Notes under the pieces: generated by a model
Database searches by the model: none
What the model was told of the DNA's origin: nothing
The model's input: the letters and a program-made list of their open reading frames with translations, nothing else
NCBI GenBank assembly: GCA_035041965.1
Contig: JAPYMA010000582.1
Location: 62,001 to 126,000, forward strand
Origin: Anisakis pegreffii
Taxonomy: Eukaryota; Nematoda; Chromadorea; Rhabditida; Anisakidae
Reading direction: 5' to 3'
DNA: 64,000 nt
Made by a program: the position numbers and the translations under genes
Shown here: positions 18,641-33,132 of the stretch, one piece after another
Layout: the number at the start of each line of letters is the position of its first letter
Position numbering within the stretch: position 1 is the first letter of the stretch

Positions 18641-21600
18641 TTAATGATTCTCAATGATTCTTTCCAGAATTTCTGATTCTTAATTGCATGGAATCTTTCT
18701 TTCCGGAACTATAATTTCCATAAAATCTTACTATCAAAAGTTTGTTTCGAAAACTTTCAAAAATCTTTCTCTCGAAAACATTCTCAATAATTCTTTCCAC
18801 AACTTCTGTTTCTTAATTGCATGGAATCTTTCTTTCTGGAACTAAGATTTCCATAGAATCTTACAATCAAAACCTTCTAACGAAAACATTCACAGTGATT
18901 CTTTCTAAAATTTCTGATTTTCAAACTGCATGGAATCTTTCTTTCCGGGACTAAGATTTCCATAAAACCTTACTGCCAAGACTTTCTTTCGAAACTTTTA
19001 AAAATCTTTCGACCGAAAACTTTCTCAATAATTCTTTCCACAAATTCTGGTTCTCGAATTGCATGGAATCTTTCTTACCGGATTTAAAATTTCCATACAA
19101 TCTTACTATCTAAACTTTCTTTCGAAAACTTTCCCAATGATTCGTTCCACAATTTCTGAATTTCAAATAGCATGGAATCTTTCTTTCCGGGTCCAAAATT
19201 TCCACGAAATCTTACTATCAGAACATTGTTTCGAAAACTTTCATAAATCTTTCTTTCAAAAATTTTCTTAATGGTTCTTTCCACATTTTCTGATTTTCAA
19301 ATTGCATGGAATCCTTCCTTCCGGATCGTAAACTTCCACCACTTCTTACTATTGAAGCTTCGTTTCGAAAACATTCAAAAATCCTTCTTTCGAAAACTTT
19401 CTCAATGATTCTTTCCAGAATTTCTGATTTTCAAATTGCATGGAATCTTTCTTCCCGGAACTAAATTTCCATGGAATCTTACAATCAAAACTTTCTTACG
19501 AAAACTTTCTCAATGATTCTTTCCACAAATTCTGGTTCTCGAATTGCATGGAATCTTTCTTACCGGAACTAAAATTTCCATACAATCATGCAATCAAAAC
19601 TTTCTTTCGAAAATATTCAAAAAACTTTCTTTCGAAAACTTTCTCAATAATTCTTTCCACAACTTCTGATTCTTGATTGCATAGAATCCTTCTTTCCGCA
19701 ACTAAATTTTCATGGAATCTTACAATCAAAACTTTCTTACGAAAACTTTCTCAATGATTCTTTCCACAAATTCTGGTTCTCCAATTGCATGGAATCTTTC
19801 TTACCGGATTTAAAATTTCCATACAGTCTTACTATCTAAACTTTCTTTCGAAAATTTTAAAAATCTTACGACTGAAAACTTTCCCAATGATTCTTTCCAC
19901 AAATTCTGATTTTCAAATTGCATGGAATCTTTCTTTCCGGAACTAAGATTTCCATAAAACCTTACTGTCAAGACTTTCTTTCGAAAATTTTAAAACTCTT
20001 TCGACCGAAAACTTTCTCAATGATTCTTTCCACAAATTCTGGTTCTCGAATTGCATGGAATCTTTCTTTCCGGAACTAAGATTTCCATAGAATCTTACAA
20101 TCAAAATTTTCTAACGAAAACATTCACAGTGATTCTTTCTAAAATTTCTGATTTTCAAATTGCATGGAATCTTTCTTTCCGGGACTAAGATTTCCATAAA
20201 ACCTTACTGCCAAGACTTTCTTTCGAAACTTTTAAAAATCTTTCGACCGAAAACTTTCTCAATGATTCTTTCCACAAATTCTGGTTCTCGAATTGCATGG
20301 AATATTTCTTTCCGGAACTAAGATTTCCATAGAATCTTACAATCAAAACCTTCTAACGAAAACATTCACAGTGATTCTTTCTAAAATTTCTGATTTTCAA
20401 ATTGCATGGAATCTTTCTTTCCGGGACTAAGATTTCCATAAAACCTTACTGCCAAGACTTTCTTTCGAAACTTTTAAAAATCTTTCGACCGAAAACTTTC
20501 TCAATGATTCTTTCCACAAATTCTGGTTCTCGAATTGCATGGAATCTTTCTTACTGGATTTAAAATTTCCATACAATCTTACTATCTAAACTTTCTTTCG
20601 AAAACTTTCCCATTGATTCGTTCCACAATTTCTGAATTTCAAATAGCATGGAATCTTTCTTTCCGGGTCCAAAATTTCCCCGAAATCTTACTATCAGAAC
20701 ATTGTTTCGAAAACTTTCATAAATCTTTCTTTCAAAAATTTTCTTAATGGTTCTTTCCACATTTTCTGATTTTCAAATTGCATGGAATCCTTCCTTCCGG
20801 ATCGTAAACTTCCACCACTTCTTACTATTGAAGCTTCGTTTCGAAAACATTCAAAAATCCTTCTTTCGAAAACTTTCTCAATGATTCTTTCCAGAATTTC
20901 TGATTTTCAAATTGCATGGAATCTTTCTTCCCGGAACTAAAATTTCCATACAATCATGCAATCAAAACTTTCTTTCGAAAATATTCAAAAAACTTTCTTT
21001 CGAAAACTTTCTCAATAATTCTTTCCACAACTTCTGATTCTTGATTGCATAGAATCCTTCTTTCCGCAACTAAATTTTCATGGAATCTTACAATCAAAAC
21101 TTTCTTACGAAAACTTTCTCAATGATTCTTTCCACAAATTCTGGTTCTCCAATTGCATGGAATCTTTCTTACCGGATTTAAAATTTCCATACAGTCTTAC
21201 TATCTAAACTTTCTTTCGAAAATTTTAAAAATCTTACGACTGAAAACTTTCCCAATGATTCTTTCCACAAATTCTGATTTTCAAATTGCATGGAATCTTT
21301 CTTTCCGGAACTAAGATTTCCATAAAACCTTACTGTCAAGACTTTCTTTCGAAAATTTTAAAACTCTTTCGACCGAAAACTTTCTCAATGATTCTTTCCA
21401 CAAATTCTGGTTCTCGAATTGCATGGAATCTTTCTTTCCGGAACTAAGATTTCCATAGAATCTTACAATCAAAATTTTCTAACGAAAACATTCACAGTGA
21501 TTCTTTCTAAAATTTCTGATTTTCAAATTGCATGGAATCTTTCTTTCCGGGACTAAGATTTCCATAAAACCTTACTGCCAAGACTTTCTTCCGAAACTTT

Positions 21601-24600
21601 TAAAAATCTTTCGACCGAAAACTCTTCTCAATGATTCCTTTCCCACAAATTCTGGTTCTCGAATTGCATGGAATATTTCTTTCCGGATATCCAAGATTTC
21701 CATGTAGAATCTTAGCCAATCAAAACCTTTCTAACGAAAACTATTCACAGGATTCTTTCCACAAATTCTGGTTTTCCGAATTGTATGGAATCTTTCTTAC
21801 CGATTTAAAATTTCCATACAGTCTTACTATCTAAACTTTCTTTCGAAAATTTTAAAAATCTTACGACTGAAAACTTTCCCAATGATTCTTTCCACAAATT
21901 CTGATTTTCAAATTGCATGGAATCTTTCTTTCCGGAACTAAGATTTCCATAAAACCTTACTGTCAAGACTTTCTTTCGAAAATTTTAAAACTCTTTCGAC
22001 CGAAAACTTTCTCAATGATTCTTTCCACAAATTCTGGTTCTCGAATTGCATGGAATCTTTCTTTCCGGAACTAAGATTTCCATAGAATCTTACAATCAAA
22101 ATTTTCTAACGAAAACATTCACAGTGATTCTTTCTAAAATTTCTGATTTTCAAATTGCATGGAATCTTTCTTTCCGGGACTAAGATTTCCATAAAACCTT
22201 ACTGCCAAGACTTTCTTTCGAAACTTTTAAAAATCTTTCGACCGAAAACTTTCTCAATGATTCTTTCCACAAATTCTGGTTCTCGAATTGCATGGAATAT
22301 TTCTTTCCGGAACTAAGATTTCCATAGAATCTTACAATCAAAACCTTCTAACGAAAACATTCACAGTGATTCTTTCTAAAATTTCTGATTTTCAAATTGC
22401 ATGGAATCTTTCTTTCCGGGACTAAGATTTCCATAAAACCTTACTGCCAAGACTTTCTTTCGAAACTTTTAAAAATCTTTCGACCGAAAACTTTCTCAAT
22501 GATTCTTTCCAGAATTTCTGATTTTCGAATTGCATGGAATCTTTCTTACCGGATTTAAAATTTCCATACAATCTTACTATCTAAACTTTCTTTCGAAAAC
22601 TTTCCCAATGATTCGTTCCACAATTTCTGAATTTCAAATAGCATGGAATCTTTCTTTCCGGGTCCAAAATTTCCACGAAATCTTACTATAAGAACATTGT
22701 TTCGAAAACTTTCATAAATCTTTCTTTCAAAAATTTTCTTAATGGTTCTTTCCACATTTTCTGATTTTCAAATTGCATGGAATCCTTCCTTCCGGATCGT
22801 AAACTTCCACCACTTCTTACTATTGAAGCTTCGTTTCGAAAACATTCAAAAATCCTTCTTTCGAAAACTTTCTCAATGATTCTTTCCAGAATTTCTGATT
22901 TTCAAATTGCATGGAATCTTTCTTCCCGGAACTAAAATTTCTATACAATCGTGCAATCAAAACTTTCTTTCGAAAATATTCAAAAAACTTTCTTTCGAAA
23001 ACTTTCTCAATAATTCTTTCCACAACTTCTGATTCTTGATTGCATAGAATCCTTCTTTACGCAACTAAATTTCCATGCGAACCATCAAATTTTCCGCCAA
23101 ACTTTTTGTATCTTTACGAAAATCCTTTCCCGAACATCTTTCCACAAATTCTTACTGATTTTTCGCATGGAATCTTTCTTTTCCGGAATTGAAGATTTCC
23201 ATAAAGCTCATTGTCAAAGTGACTTTTCTTCGAGGAGTCTTTAACCCAAAACTTTTCAATGCCTCGAATGCCAACTTTCTACGCTAATCGATACATTTTC
23301 TAACGGTTGTCTGTGCTTACGCTGAATTGCATGGAATCTTTCTTGCTTCCGAACTAAGCATTAGCCGAGAACGTCTCTTTCGACCGTCATCACTTTCACT
23401 TCAGCACATTTCTCAGTAGTTTCTGATTTACTGACTACTTACTGCTGACTCATTCAAGTTGCACGGAATGTTTCGGCTTTCCGACCAAGATTTCCATATA
23501 ACTCTTACTAGCCAACTGACATTGATCGTTCCGATACTTTCCCAAATTTCACGGAATCTTTAAACTTTGACCGGAAAACTTTCAATTTCATATGCTCCTT
23601 CCACAAATTCAATGTCTCCGATTTGTCACAAAAGGGAATATTCCCCTCCGGAATCGCATCGTATTCGTATAATATTCAAAAGCCTTCTCAACCATGCAAA
23701 TATCATGACCTTTTCTAAAATTTCTGATTTTCAAATTTGCATGGGATCTTCTTCTTTCCCGGGACTAAGATTTTCCATATACACCTTCGTGCTATCAAGA
23801 CTTCTTCGAAAATCTTATTTTTCTATTTCCACGTTTGATTCTTGATTGCATAGAATCCTTTACGACCGACTAAATCTTCTCAATGGATTCTTTCCACAAT
23901 CATCCCTGTCTCGTTACTGATGTGGAATCTTTCTTACCGGATTTTAAAAATTTCCATATCAGCGCATTACTATCCAAACATTCTTTCGAAAATTTGAAAA
24001 TCTTTTCGACCGGTAACCTCTCAATGGATTCTTTCCAAATTCTGATTTTTAATCAAGTGGAATCTTTCTTTCCGGAACCAAGAAGATTTCCATAAAACCT
24101 TACTGCTACGACTTTCTTTCGAAAATTTTAAAACTCTTTCGACCGAAAACTTTTCTTCAATGATTCTTTCCAATTCTGTTCTCGAATTAGCATGGAGTCT
24201 CTCTTTTCCGGAACTAAGATTTCCATAGATTTACAATCGTAAACTTTCTTAACGAAAACATTCACAGTGATTCTTTTCTAAAATTTCTTGATTTTCAAAC
24301 TGCACGTAATCTTTCGGGGCTAACATTTCCATAAACGACGGCAAGACTTTCTTTTCGAAACTTTTGAAAATCTTTCGACCGCAACTTTGCTCGACAATTC
24401 TTCTTCCACAACTTCTCACGGATTCTACATTTCAACTAATTCCCAATGGAATTCACACCCATAACCTTTCACATGAAATGATTCTCGTTGATCTTTTCCA
24501 CAAATTCTGGTTCTCCAATTGCATGGAATCTTCTTTCCGGATTTAAAATTTCCATACAGTCTTGCTTATCTAAACTTTCTTTCGAAAATCAAAAAAACTT

Positions 24601-25170
24601 TTTCAATCGAAAACTTTCCCTAATGATTCTTTCCACAAATTCTGTCTTCGATTTTCCATGGAACTTTTTCTACTGGATTTGAAATTCGAAGTACAATCTT
24701 ACGATCTATTTCCGAACCTGTTCCCAAATGATTCGTCCACAATTGCGGTATACTCAATCATTTAAGACATGGCATCTTTCTTTCCAAACTAAATTTCCAC
24801 GAAATCTACTATAAGAATAATGTTTCGAAAACTTTCATAACCTTTTCTTTCAAAAAATTTTCTTAATGGTTCTTCCACATTTTTAGATTTTCAAATTGCT
24901 CAGATGGAAGGCCTTCCAGTCAAATCTCCACTTCTTACTATTGAAGCTTTCACTGGAAAACATTCAGTAATCCTTCTTCGAAAACTTTCTCAATGAGTCT
25001 CTTGAATTTTCTCGATTTCAAATGGAATCTTTCTTCCCGGAACTAAAATTTCTATACAATCGTGCAATCAAAACTTTCTTTCGAAAATATTCAAAAAACT
25101 TTCTTTCGAAAACTTTCTCAATAATTCTTTCCACAACTTCTGATTCTTGATTGCATAGAATCCTTCTTTC
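18641..25170 (+). repeat. Satellite array, left arm
   Basis: Tandem monomers carry the core GCATGGAATCTTTCTTTCCGG, then TTTCCATA, TTTCTTTCGAAAAC and ATTCTTTCCACAA. Spacing between GCATGGAATC cores alternates between about 109 and 131-135 bp, the long form carrying one more TTTCGAAAACTTTC-type unit. Larger units recur at 1476 bp (19059 and 20535) and then 1995 bp (22555). Stretches around 21617-21790 and 23064-25020 are full of small indels. Short frames on either strand repeat because the satellite repeats; they are not genes. Confidence 0.95.
23064..25020 (+). other. Degraded or poorly resolved satellite segment
   Basis: Monomers here carry many single-base insertions, losses and scrambled stretches, unlike the clean copies on both sides. 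The clean sequence ending at about 23063 resumes almost identically at about 25020-25170. The right arm has no equivalent segment. This looks more like raw long-read sequence used to fill a gap than biological decay. Confidence 0.65.
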
Positions 25171-28100
25171 CATGCAATTAAGAATCAGAAGTTGTGGAAA
25201 GAATTATTGAGAATGTTTTCGAGAGAAAGATTTTTGAAAGTTTTCGAAACAATCTTTTGATAGTAAGATTTTATGGAAATTATAGTTCCGGAAAGAAAGA
25301 TTCCATGCAATTCGAGAACCAGAATTTGTGGAAAGAATCATTGAGAAAGTTTTCGGTCGAAAGAGTTTTAAAATTTTCGAAAGAAAGTCTTGACAGTAAG
25401 GTTTTATGGAAATCTTAGTTCCGGAAAGAAAGATTCCATGCAATTTGAAAATCAGAATTTGTGGAAAGAATCATTGAGAAAGTTTTCGGTCGAAAGATTT
25501 TTAAAATTTTCGAAAGAAAGTTTAGATAGTAAGACTGTATGGAAATTTTAAATCCGGTAAGAAAGATTCCATGCAATTTGAAAATCAGAAATTTTGGAAA
25601 GAATCATTGAGAAAGTTTTCGAAAGAGGGATTCTTGAATGTTTTCGAAACGAAGCTTCAATAGTAAGAAGTGGTGGAAGTTTACGATCCGGAAGGAAGGA
25701 TTCCATGCAATTTGAAAATCAGAAAATGTGGAAAGAACCATTAAGAAAATTTTTGAAAGAAAGATTTATGAAAGTTTTCGAAACAATGTTCTGATAGTAA
25801 GATTTCGTGGAAATTTTGGACCCGGAAAGAAAGATTCCATGCTATTTGAAATTCAGAAATTGTGGAACGAATCATTGGGAAAGTTTTCGAAAGAAAGTTT
25901 AGATAGTAAGACTGTATGGAAATTTTAAATCCGGTAAGAAAGATTCCATGCAATTCGAGAACCAGAATTTGTGGAAAGAATCATTGAGAAAGTTTTCGGT
26001 CGAAAGATTTTTAAAAGTTTCGAAAGAAAGTCTTGGCAGTAAGGTTTTATGGAAATCTTAGTCCCGGAAAGAAAGATTCCATGCAATTTGAAAATCAGAA
26101 ATTTTAGAAAGAATCACTGTGAATGTTTTCGTTAGAAAGTTTTGATTGTAAGATTCTATGGAAATCTTAGTTCCGGAAAGAAAGATTCCATGCAATTAAG
26201 AATCAGAAGTTGTGGAAAGAATTATTGAGAATGTTTTCGAGAGAAAGATTTTTGAAAGTTTTCGAAACAAACTTTTGATAGTAAGATTTTATGGAAATTT
26301 TAGTTCCGGAAAGAAAGGTTCCATGCAATTCGAGAACCACAATTTGTGGAAAGAATCATTGAGAAAGTTTTCGGTCGAAAGATTTTTAAAATTTTCGAAA
26401 GAAAGTTTAGATAGTAAGATTGTATGGAAATTTTAAATCCGGTAAGAAAGATTCCATGCAATTCGAGAACCAGAATTTGTGGAAAGAATCATTGAGAAAG
26501 TTTTCGTAAGAAAGTTTTGATTGTAAGATTCCATGGAAATTTAGTTCCGGGAAGAAAGATTCCATGCAATTTGAAAATCAGAAATTCTGGAAAGAATCAT
26601 TGAGAAAGTTTTCGAAAGAAGGATTTTTGAATGTTTTCGAAACGAAGCTTCAATAGTAAGAAGTGGTGGAAGTTTACGATCCGGAAGGAAGGATTCCATG
26701 CAATTTGAAAATCAGAAAATGTGGAAAGAGCCATTAAGAAAATTTTTGAAAGAAAGATTTATGAAAGTTTTCGAAACAATGTTCTGATAGTAAGATTTCG
26801 GGGAAATTTTGGACCCGGAAAGAAAGATTCCATGCTATTTGAAATTCAGAAATTGTGGAACGAATCATTGGGAAAGTTTTCGAAAGAAAGTTTAGATAGT
26901 AAGATTGTATGGAAATTTTAAATCCGGTAAGAAAGATTCCATGCAATTCGAGAACCAGAATTTGTGGAAAGAATCATTGAGAAAGTTTTCGGTCGAAAGA
27001 TTTTTAAAAGTTTCGAAAGAAAGTCTTGGCAGTAAGGTTTTATGGAAATCTTAGTCCCGGAAAGAAAGATTCCATGCAATTTGAAAATCAGAAATTTTAG
27101 AAAGAATCACTGTGAATGTTTTCGTTAGAAAATTTTGATTGTAAGATTCTATGGAAATCTTAGTTCCGGAAAGAAAGATTCCATGCAATTCGAGAACCAG
27201 AATTTGTGGAAAGAATCATTGAGAAAGTTTTCGGTCGAAAGAGTTTTAAAATTTTCGAAAGAAAGTCTTGACAGTAAGGTTTTATGGAAATCTTAGTTCC
27301 GGAAAGAAAGATTCCATGCAATTTGAAAATCAGAATTTGTGGAAAGAATCATTGGGAAAGTTTTCAGTCGTAAGATTTTTAAAATTTTCGAAAGAAAGTT
27401 TAGATAGTAAGACTGTATGGAAATTTTAAATCCGGTAAGAAAGATTCCATGCAATTGGAGAACCAGAATTTGTGGAAAGAATCATTGAGAAAGTTTTCGT
27501 AAGAAAGTTTTGATTGTAAGATTCCATGAAAATTTAGTTGCGGAAAGAAGGATTCTATGCAATCAAGAATCAGAAGTTGTGGAAAGAATTATTGAGAAAG
27601 TTTTCGAAAGAAAGTTTTTTGAATATTTTCGAAAGAAAGTTTTGATTGCATGATTGTATGGAAATTTTAGTTCCGGGAAGAAAGATTCCATGCAATTTGA
27701 AAATCAGAAATTCTGGAAAGAATCATTGAGAAAGTTTTCGAAAGAAGGATTTTTGAATGTTTTCGAAACGAAGCTTCAATAGTAAGAAGTGGTGGAAGTT
27801 TACGATCCGGAAGGAAGGATTCCATGCAATTTGAAAATCAGAAAATGTGGAAAGAACCATTAAGAAAATTTTTGAAAAAAAGATTTATGAAAGTTTTCGA
27901 AACAATGTTCTGATAGTAAGATTTCGTGGAAATTTTGGAGCCGGAAAGAAAGATTCCATGCTATTTGAAATTCAGAAATTGTGGAACGAATCATTGGGAA
28001 AGTTTTCGAAAGAAAGTTTAGATAGTAAGATTGTATGTAAATTTTAAATCCGGTAAGAAAGATTCCATGCAATTCGAGAACCAGAATTTGTGGAAAGAAT

Positions 28101-30954
28101 CATTGAGAAAGTTTTCGGTCGAAAGATTTTTAAAAGTTTCGAAAGAAAGTCTTGGCAGTAAGGTTTTATGGAAATCTTAGTCCCGGAAAGAAAGATTCCA
28201 TGCAATTTGAAAATCAGAAATTTTAGAAAGAATCACTGTGAATGTTTTCGTTAGAAGGTTTTGATTGTAAGATTCTATGGAAATCTTAGTTCCGGAAAGA
28301 AATATTCCATGCAATTCGAGAACCAGAATTTGTGGAAAGAATCATTGAGAAAGTTTTCGGTCGAAAGATTTTTAAAAGTTTCGAAAGAAAGTCTTGGCAG
28401 TAAGGTTTTATGGAAATCTTAGTCCCGGAAAGAAAGATTCCATGCAATTTGAAAATCAGAAATTTTAGAAAGAATCACTGTGAATGTTTTCGTTAGAAAA
28501 TTTTGATTGTAAGATTCTATGGAAATCTTAGTTCCGGAAAGAAAGATTCCATGCAATTCGAGAACCAGAATTTGTGGAAAGAATCATTGAGAAAGTTTTC
28601 GGTCGAAAGAGTTTTAAAATTTTCGAAAGAAAGTCTTGACAGTAAGGTTTTATGGAAATCTTAGTTCCGGAAAGAAAGATTCCATGCAATTTGAAAATCA
28701 GAATTTGTGGAAAGAATCATTGGGAAAGTTTTCAGTCGTAAGATTTTTAAAATTTTCGAAAGAAAGTTTAGATAGTAAGACTGTATGGAAATTTTAAATC
28801 CGGTAAGAAAGATTCCATGCAATTGGAGAACCAGAATTTGTGGAAAGAATCATTGAGAAAGTTTTCGTAAGAAAGTTTTGATTGTAAGATTCCATGAAAA
28901 TTTAGTTGCGGAAAGAAGGATTCTATGCAATCAAGAATCAGAAGTTGTGGAAAGAATTATTGAGAAAGTTTTCGAAAGAAAGTTTTTTGAATATTTTCGA
29001 AAGAAAGTTTTGATTGCATGATTGTATGGAAATTTTAGTTCCGGGAAGAAAGATTCCATGCAATTTGAGAACCAGAATTTGTGGAAAGAATCATTGAGAA
29101 AGTTTTCGTAAGAAAGTTTTGATTGTAAGATTCCATGGAAATTTAGTTCCGGGAAGAAAGATTCCATGCAATTTGAAAATCAGAAATTCTGGAAAGAATC
29201 ATTGAGAAAGTTTTCGAAAGAAGGATTTTTGAATGTTTTCGAAACGAAGCTTCAATAGTAAGAAGTGGTGGAAGTTTACGATCCGGAAGGAAGGATTCCA
29301 TGCAATTTGAAAATCAGAAAATGTGGAAAGAACCATTAAGAAAATTTTTGAAAGAAAGATTTATGAAAGTTTTCGAAACAATGTTCTGATAGTAAGATTT
29401 CGTGGAAATTTTGGACCCGGAAAGAAAGATTCCATGCTATTTGAAATTCAGAAATTGTGGAACGAATCATTGGGAAAGTTTTCGAAAGAAAGTTTAGATA
29501 GTAAGATTGTATGGAAATTTTAAATCCGGTAAGAAAGATTCCATGCAATTCGAGAACCAGAATTTGTGGAAAGAATCATTGAGAAAGTTTTCGGTCGAAA
29601 GATTTTTAAAAGTTTCGAAAGAAAGTCTTGGCAGTAAGGTTTTATGGAAATCTTAGTCCCGGAAAGAAAGATTCCATGCAATTTGAAAATCAGAAATTTT
29701 AGAAAGAATCACTGTGAATGTTTTCGTTAGAAAGTTTTGATTGTAAGATTCTATGGAAATCTTAGTTCCGGAAAGAAAGATTCCATGCAATTAAGAATCA
29801 GAAGTTGTGGAAAGAATTATTGAGAATGTTTTCGAGAGAAAGATTTTTGAAAGTTTTCGAAACAAACTTTTGATAGTAAGATTTTATGGAAATTTTAGTT
29901 CCGGAAAGAAAGGTTCCATGCAATTCGAGAACCACAATTTGTGGAAAGAATCATTGAGAAAGTTTTCGGTCGAAAGATTTTTAAAATTTTCGAAAGAAAG
30001 TTTAGATAGTAAGATTGTATGGAAATTTTAAATCCGGTAAGAAAGATTCCATGCAATTCGAGAACCAGAATTTGTGGAAAGAATCATTGAGAAAGTTTTC
30101 GTAAGAAAGTTTTGATTGTAAGATTCCATGGAAATTTAGTTCCGGGAAGAAAGATTCCATGCAATTTGAAAATCAGAAATTCTGGAAAGAATCATTGAGA
30201 AAGTTTTCGAAAGAAGGATTTTTGAATGTTTTCGAAACGAAGCTTCAATAGTAAGAAGTGGTGGAAGTTTACGATCCGGAAGGAAGGATTCCATGCAATT
30301 TGAAAATCAGAAAATGTGGAAAGAACCATTAAGAAAATTTTTGAAAAAAAGATTTATGAAAGTTTTCGAAACAATGTTCTGATAGTAAGATTTCGTGGAA
30401 ATTTTGGAGCCGGAAAGAAAGATTCCATGCTATTTGAAATTCAGAAATTGTGGAACGAATCATTGGGAAAGTTTTCGAAAGAAAGCTTAGATAGTAAGAT
30501 TGTATGGAAATTTTAAATCCGGTAAGAAAGATTCCATGCAATTCGAGAACCAGAATTTGTGGAAAGAATCATTGAGAAAGTTTTCGGTCGAAAGAGTTTT
30601 AGAATTTTCGAAAGAAAGTCTTGGCAGTAAGGTTTTATGGAAATCTTAGTCCCGGAAAGAAAGATTCCATGCAATTTGAAAATCAGAAATTTTAGAAAGA
30701 ATCACTGTGAATGTTTTCGTTAGAAGGTTTTGATTGTAAGATTCTATGGAAATCTTAGTTCCAGAAAGAAAGATTCCATGCAATTAAGAAACAGAAGTTG
30801 TGGAAAGAATTATTGAGAATGTTTTCGAGAGAAAGATTTTTGAAAGTTTTCGAAACAAACTTTTGATAGTAAGATTTTATGGAAATTATAGTTCCGGAAA
30901 GAAAGATTCCATGCAATTAAGAATCAGAAATTCTGGAAAGAATCATTGAGAATC
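25171..30954 (-). repeat. Satellite array, right arm
   Basis: This is the same satellite in opposite orientation, starting at the flip point near 25170. Higher-order units recur at spacings of 993, 1126, 1476 and 993 bp (25728, 26721, 27847, 29323, 30316), different from the left arm, so the arrays have changed copy number independently. Monomers are clean throughout. Confidence 0.95.
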
Positions 30955-32460
30955 ATTAAATTTTTGTAAGAAAGTTTTGATTTAAGAAGGTATTCGAAAG
31001 AAGGTTTCCCAGAAATTTTTCTGTAAGTTGAGAAAGTGAGATCGACAAGGTTTTCTTGGAATTTTGGAAAGTTGATATTGGAAAGATATGATGCATATAG
31101 TTAGAAACATGGATAGAATGGAAAGATATCATGGTTTCCGTATGTTTTGAATGTAACAATGTAACGAGCACACTATGGGAATGTAACGATGTTTTCATTA
31201 CGTTCGAATGACTGATGGTATGATGAGAAGTCTTAAAACGTTTTGTGGCTTATATGACGTCACTTCACCTGCTCTGGTCGCTTCTCGCTCTGTGGCAGAT
31301 CAGCCTCGATTTGTTCGAGGGTAATATTGTTTTGTTTGAATGATATTTTGAATGATTGTTTTGATATTACTTTGATTATTGATTGACTTCATCGTAATTT
31401 TTGATTATATTTCTGATTTTGATCGTACTTTTGATTATAATCTTAAATTATAATGATATAAGTATGGTAAATATAATTTGCGATTTACACCGATCGAATT
31501 CCTGAAAGGAACCGAATAGAATCATCAAACATGTTGTATATTAAATCAAAAAATATCACCAAGTAACATCATTTACTACGATTCGAGTTGCTAATGTTGC
31601 ATGTACGGGGTGATAAACATGCATATCATGTTCTCATTTTCACAATTTGTCATGTTCCGTCTGACTTCAACTATGAAAATGTATACCAACTAAATGCCGT
31701 CTTGATTTTAGCAATCTGAACTGTATTAGGCTGGTGGAATTATTTGTCATCAACGGCAGAATTAAAAAGTTCTGTCATTCGTACATAATAAGTAGGATGT
31801 TATTTGCATTATGTAGTATGTTGTGTAGTTACGAGTTACGACCAGTGTAGAACCTTATAATGAACTGTTGTTTCTTTATGTGCAACATCCAACTTATAAT
31901 ACAGTTTAATGTTATTATAATGCTATAATTGTAATCCATACGGTTAATCGTCATCATTATCCGCTAACCACTGATACTCATTATAATCCAGATAGCCTGA
32001 AGTCATATTCAGCTTTCAAAATTCAACGTGATATTACAGTTTTTGAGTTTATATTGATATCCAGTTGACAGTATTGATTATGTGACTCGTATTGTCTTAC
32101 TTGTGTGGTTCGTATTCGTTTGATTATATATGATAGTCGTGATTGTATGCGATAGCCGTTGAAGACGTATTGAATATTGGTATTTATTATCGTTTACATA
32201 TGATAGCCGTGATTATATCTATATATGATAGTCGTTGTCGCTTGTTATTACGGAGTTTATATTGATTTGAGTTGAATCCATTATAGTAGTAGCAGTTTCG
32301 AATATACATCTGATATGATACATATGATACATCTGAAAATGAAGCAGTAGAACATTTTCCCTCTCTATTTATCCGGGCTGGGGACCGGCGCTAAGCTGGT
32401 TTGACTAGCTGTTTTGCCAGTCAAGCCAACTGAGTGGCTAGATTAAAAATGTTTTTTTGC
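30955..32460 (-). other. Spacer of the right arm
   Basis: Near-identical reverse copy of the left spacer (about 17150-18640). No gene is recognised. Confidence 0.6.
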
Positions 32461-32999
32461 TGCTGAGGCAGGAACCTGTAGAAGAGGAAAGAAGGTTCCA
32501 AACCTCAAAAGGCCAACCGTGGCCACAGCGGAAAAGACGGGGCATAAGCTTACCGAACTCAAGACAGACAATTAAAAGACAGTCATGCTCAGTCAAGCTC
32601 ACTCAGCTCAAAGCTCAAGACAGACAAGAAGACGCTCATGTCAAACTCACTCATGCTCAAGACGGAGAAGAAGACGCTCGAAGACAAGGCTTACCTCACG
32701 ACCCCCAAAAAATTCTATCTCATGGCTCATGTTAAAGTCCCAATGAGCCCTACCTCACGCCTCTCCGACTGGTCGCCGGCGATACCCCCTCTCCTTACCC
32801 TCGCCCTTCCCTCACCCTCCTCCTCTCTCCTGCCTCCCTCTCTGCCCAGAGGGCAGAGAGTTCAGCGGGAAGAGGAGAAAGAAAGGGGAGGAGGGGTGAG
32901 GGTCGGGAGAGGGACAGGAAAGGGGGTGGTGCCGGCGAACCAGCCGGAGAGGCGTGCTGTAGGACCCCTAACCCCCCTCTCCCCGCTCAAAGACCTTAA

Positions 33000-33096
33000 G
33001 GGAAAGGAAACAAAGAGGAAGAGAGAGAGAGATCCGGCTGCGCCATCGTCCGTCCGTCCGTCGTCCGTCCAGTCGTCCATCCAGCGAACAAAAGAA

Positions 33097-33132
<36 letters not shown>

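Noticed and set aside
18402..18644. 80-codon frame identical in both arms (mirror 30956-31198)
   Set aside because: Identity reflects recent arm similarity over the whole spacer; no domain, and the frame ends inside the satellite.
18641..30954. Repeated 60-79-codon frames on both strands of the satellite
   Set aside because: They recur only because the satellite units are near-identical; the frames exist on both strands and are broken in diverged units.
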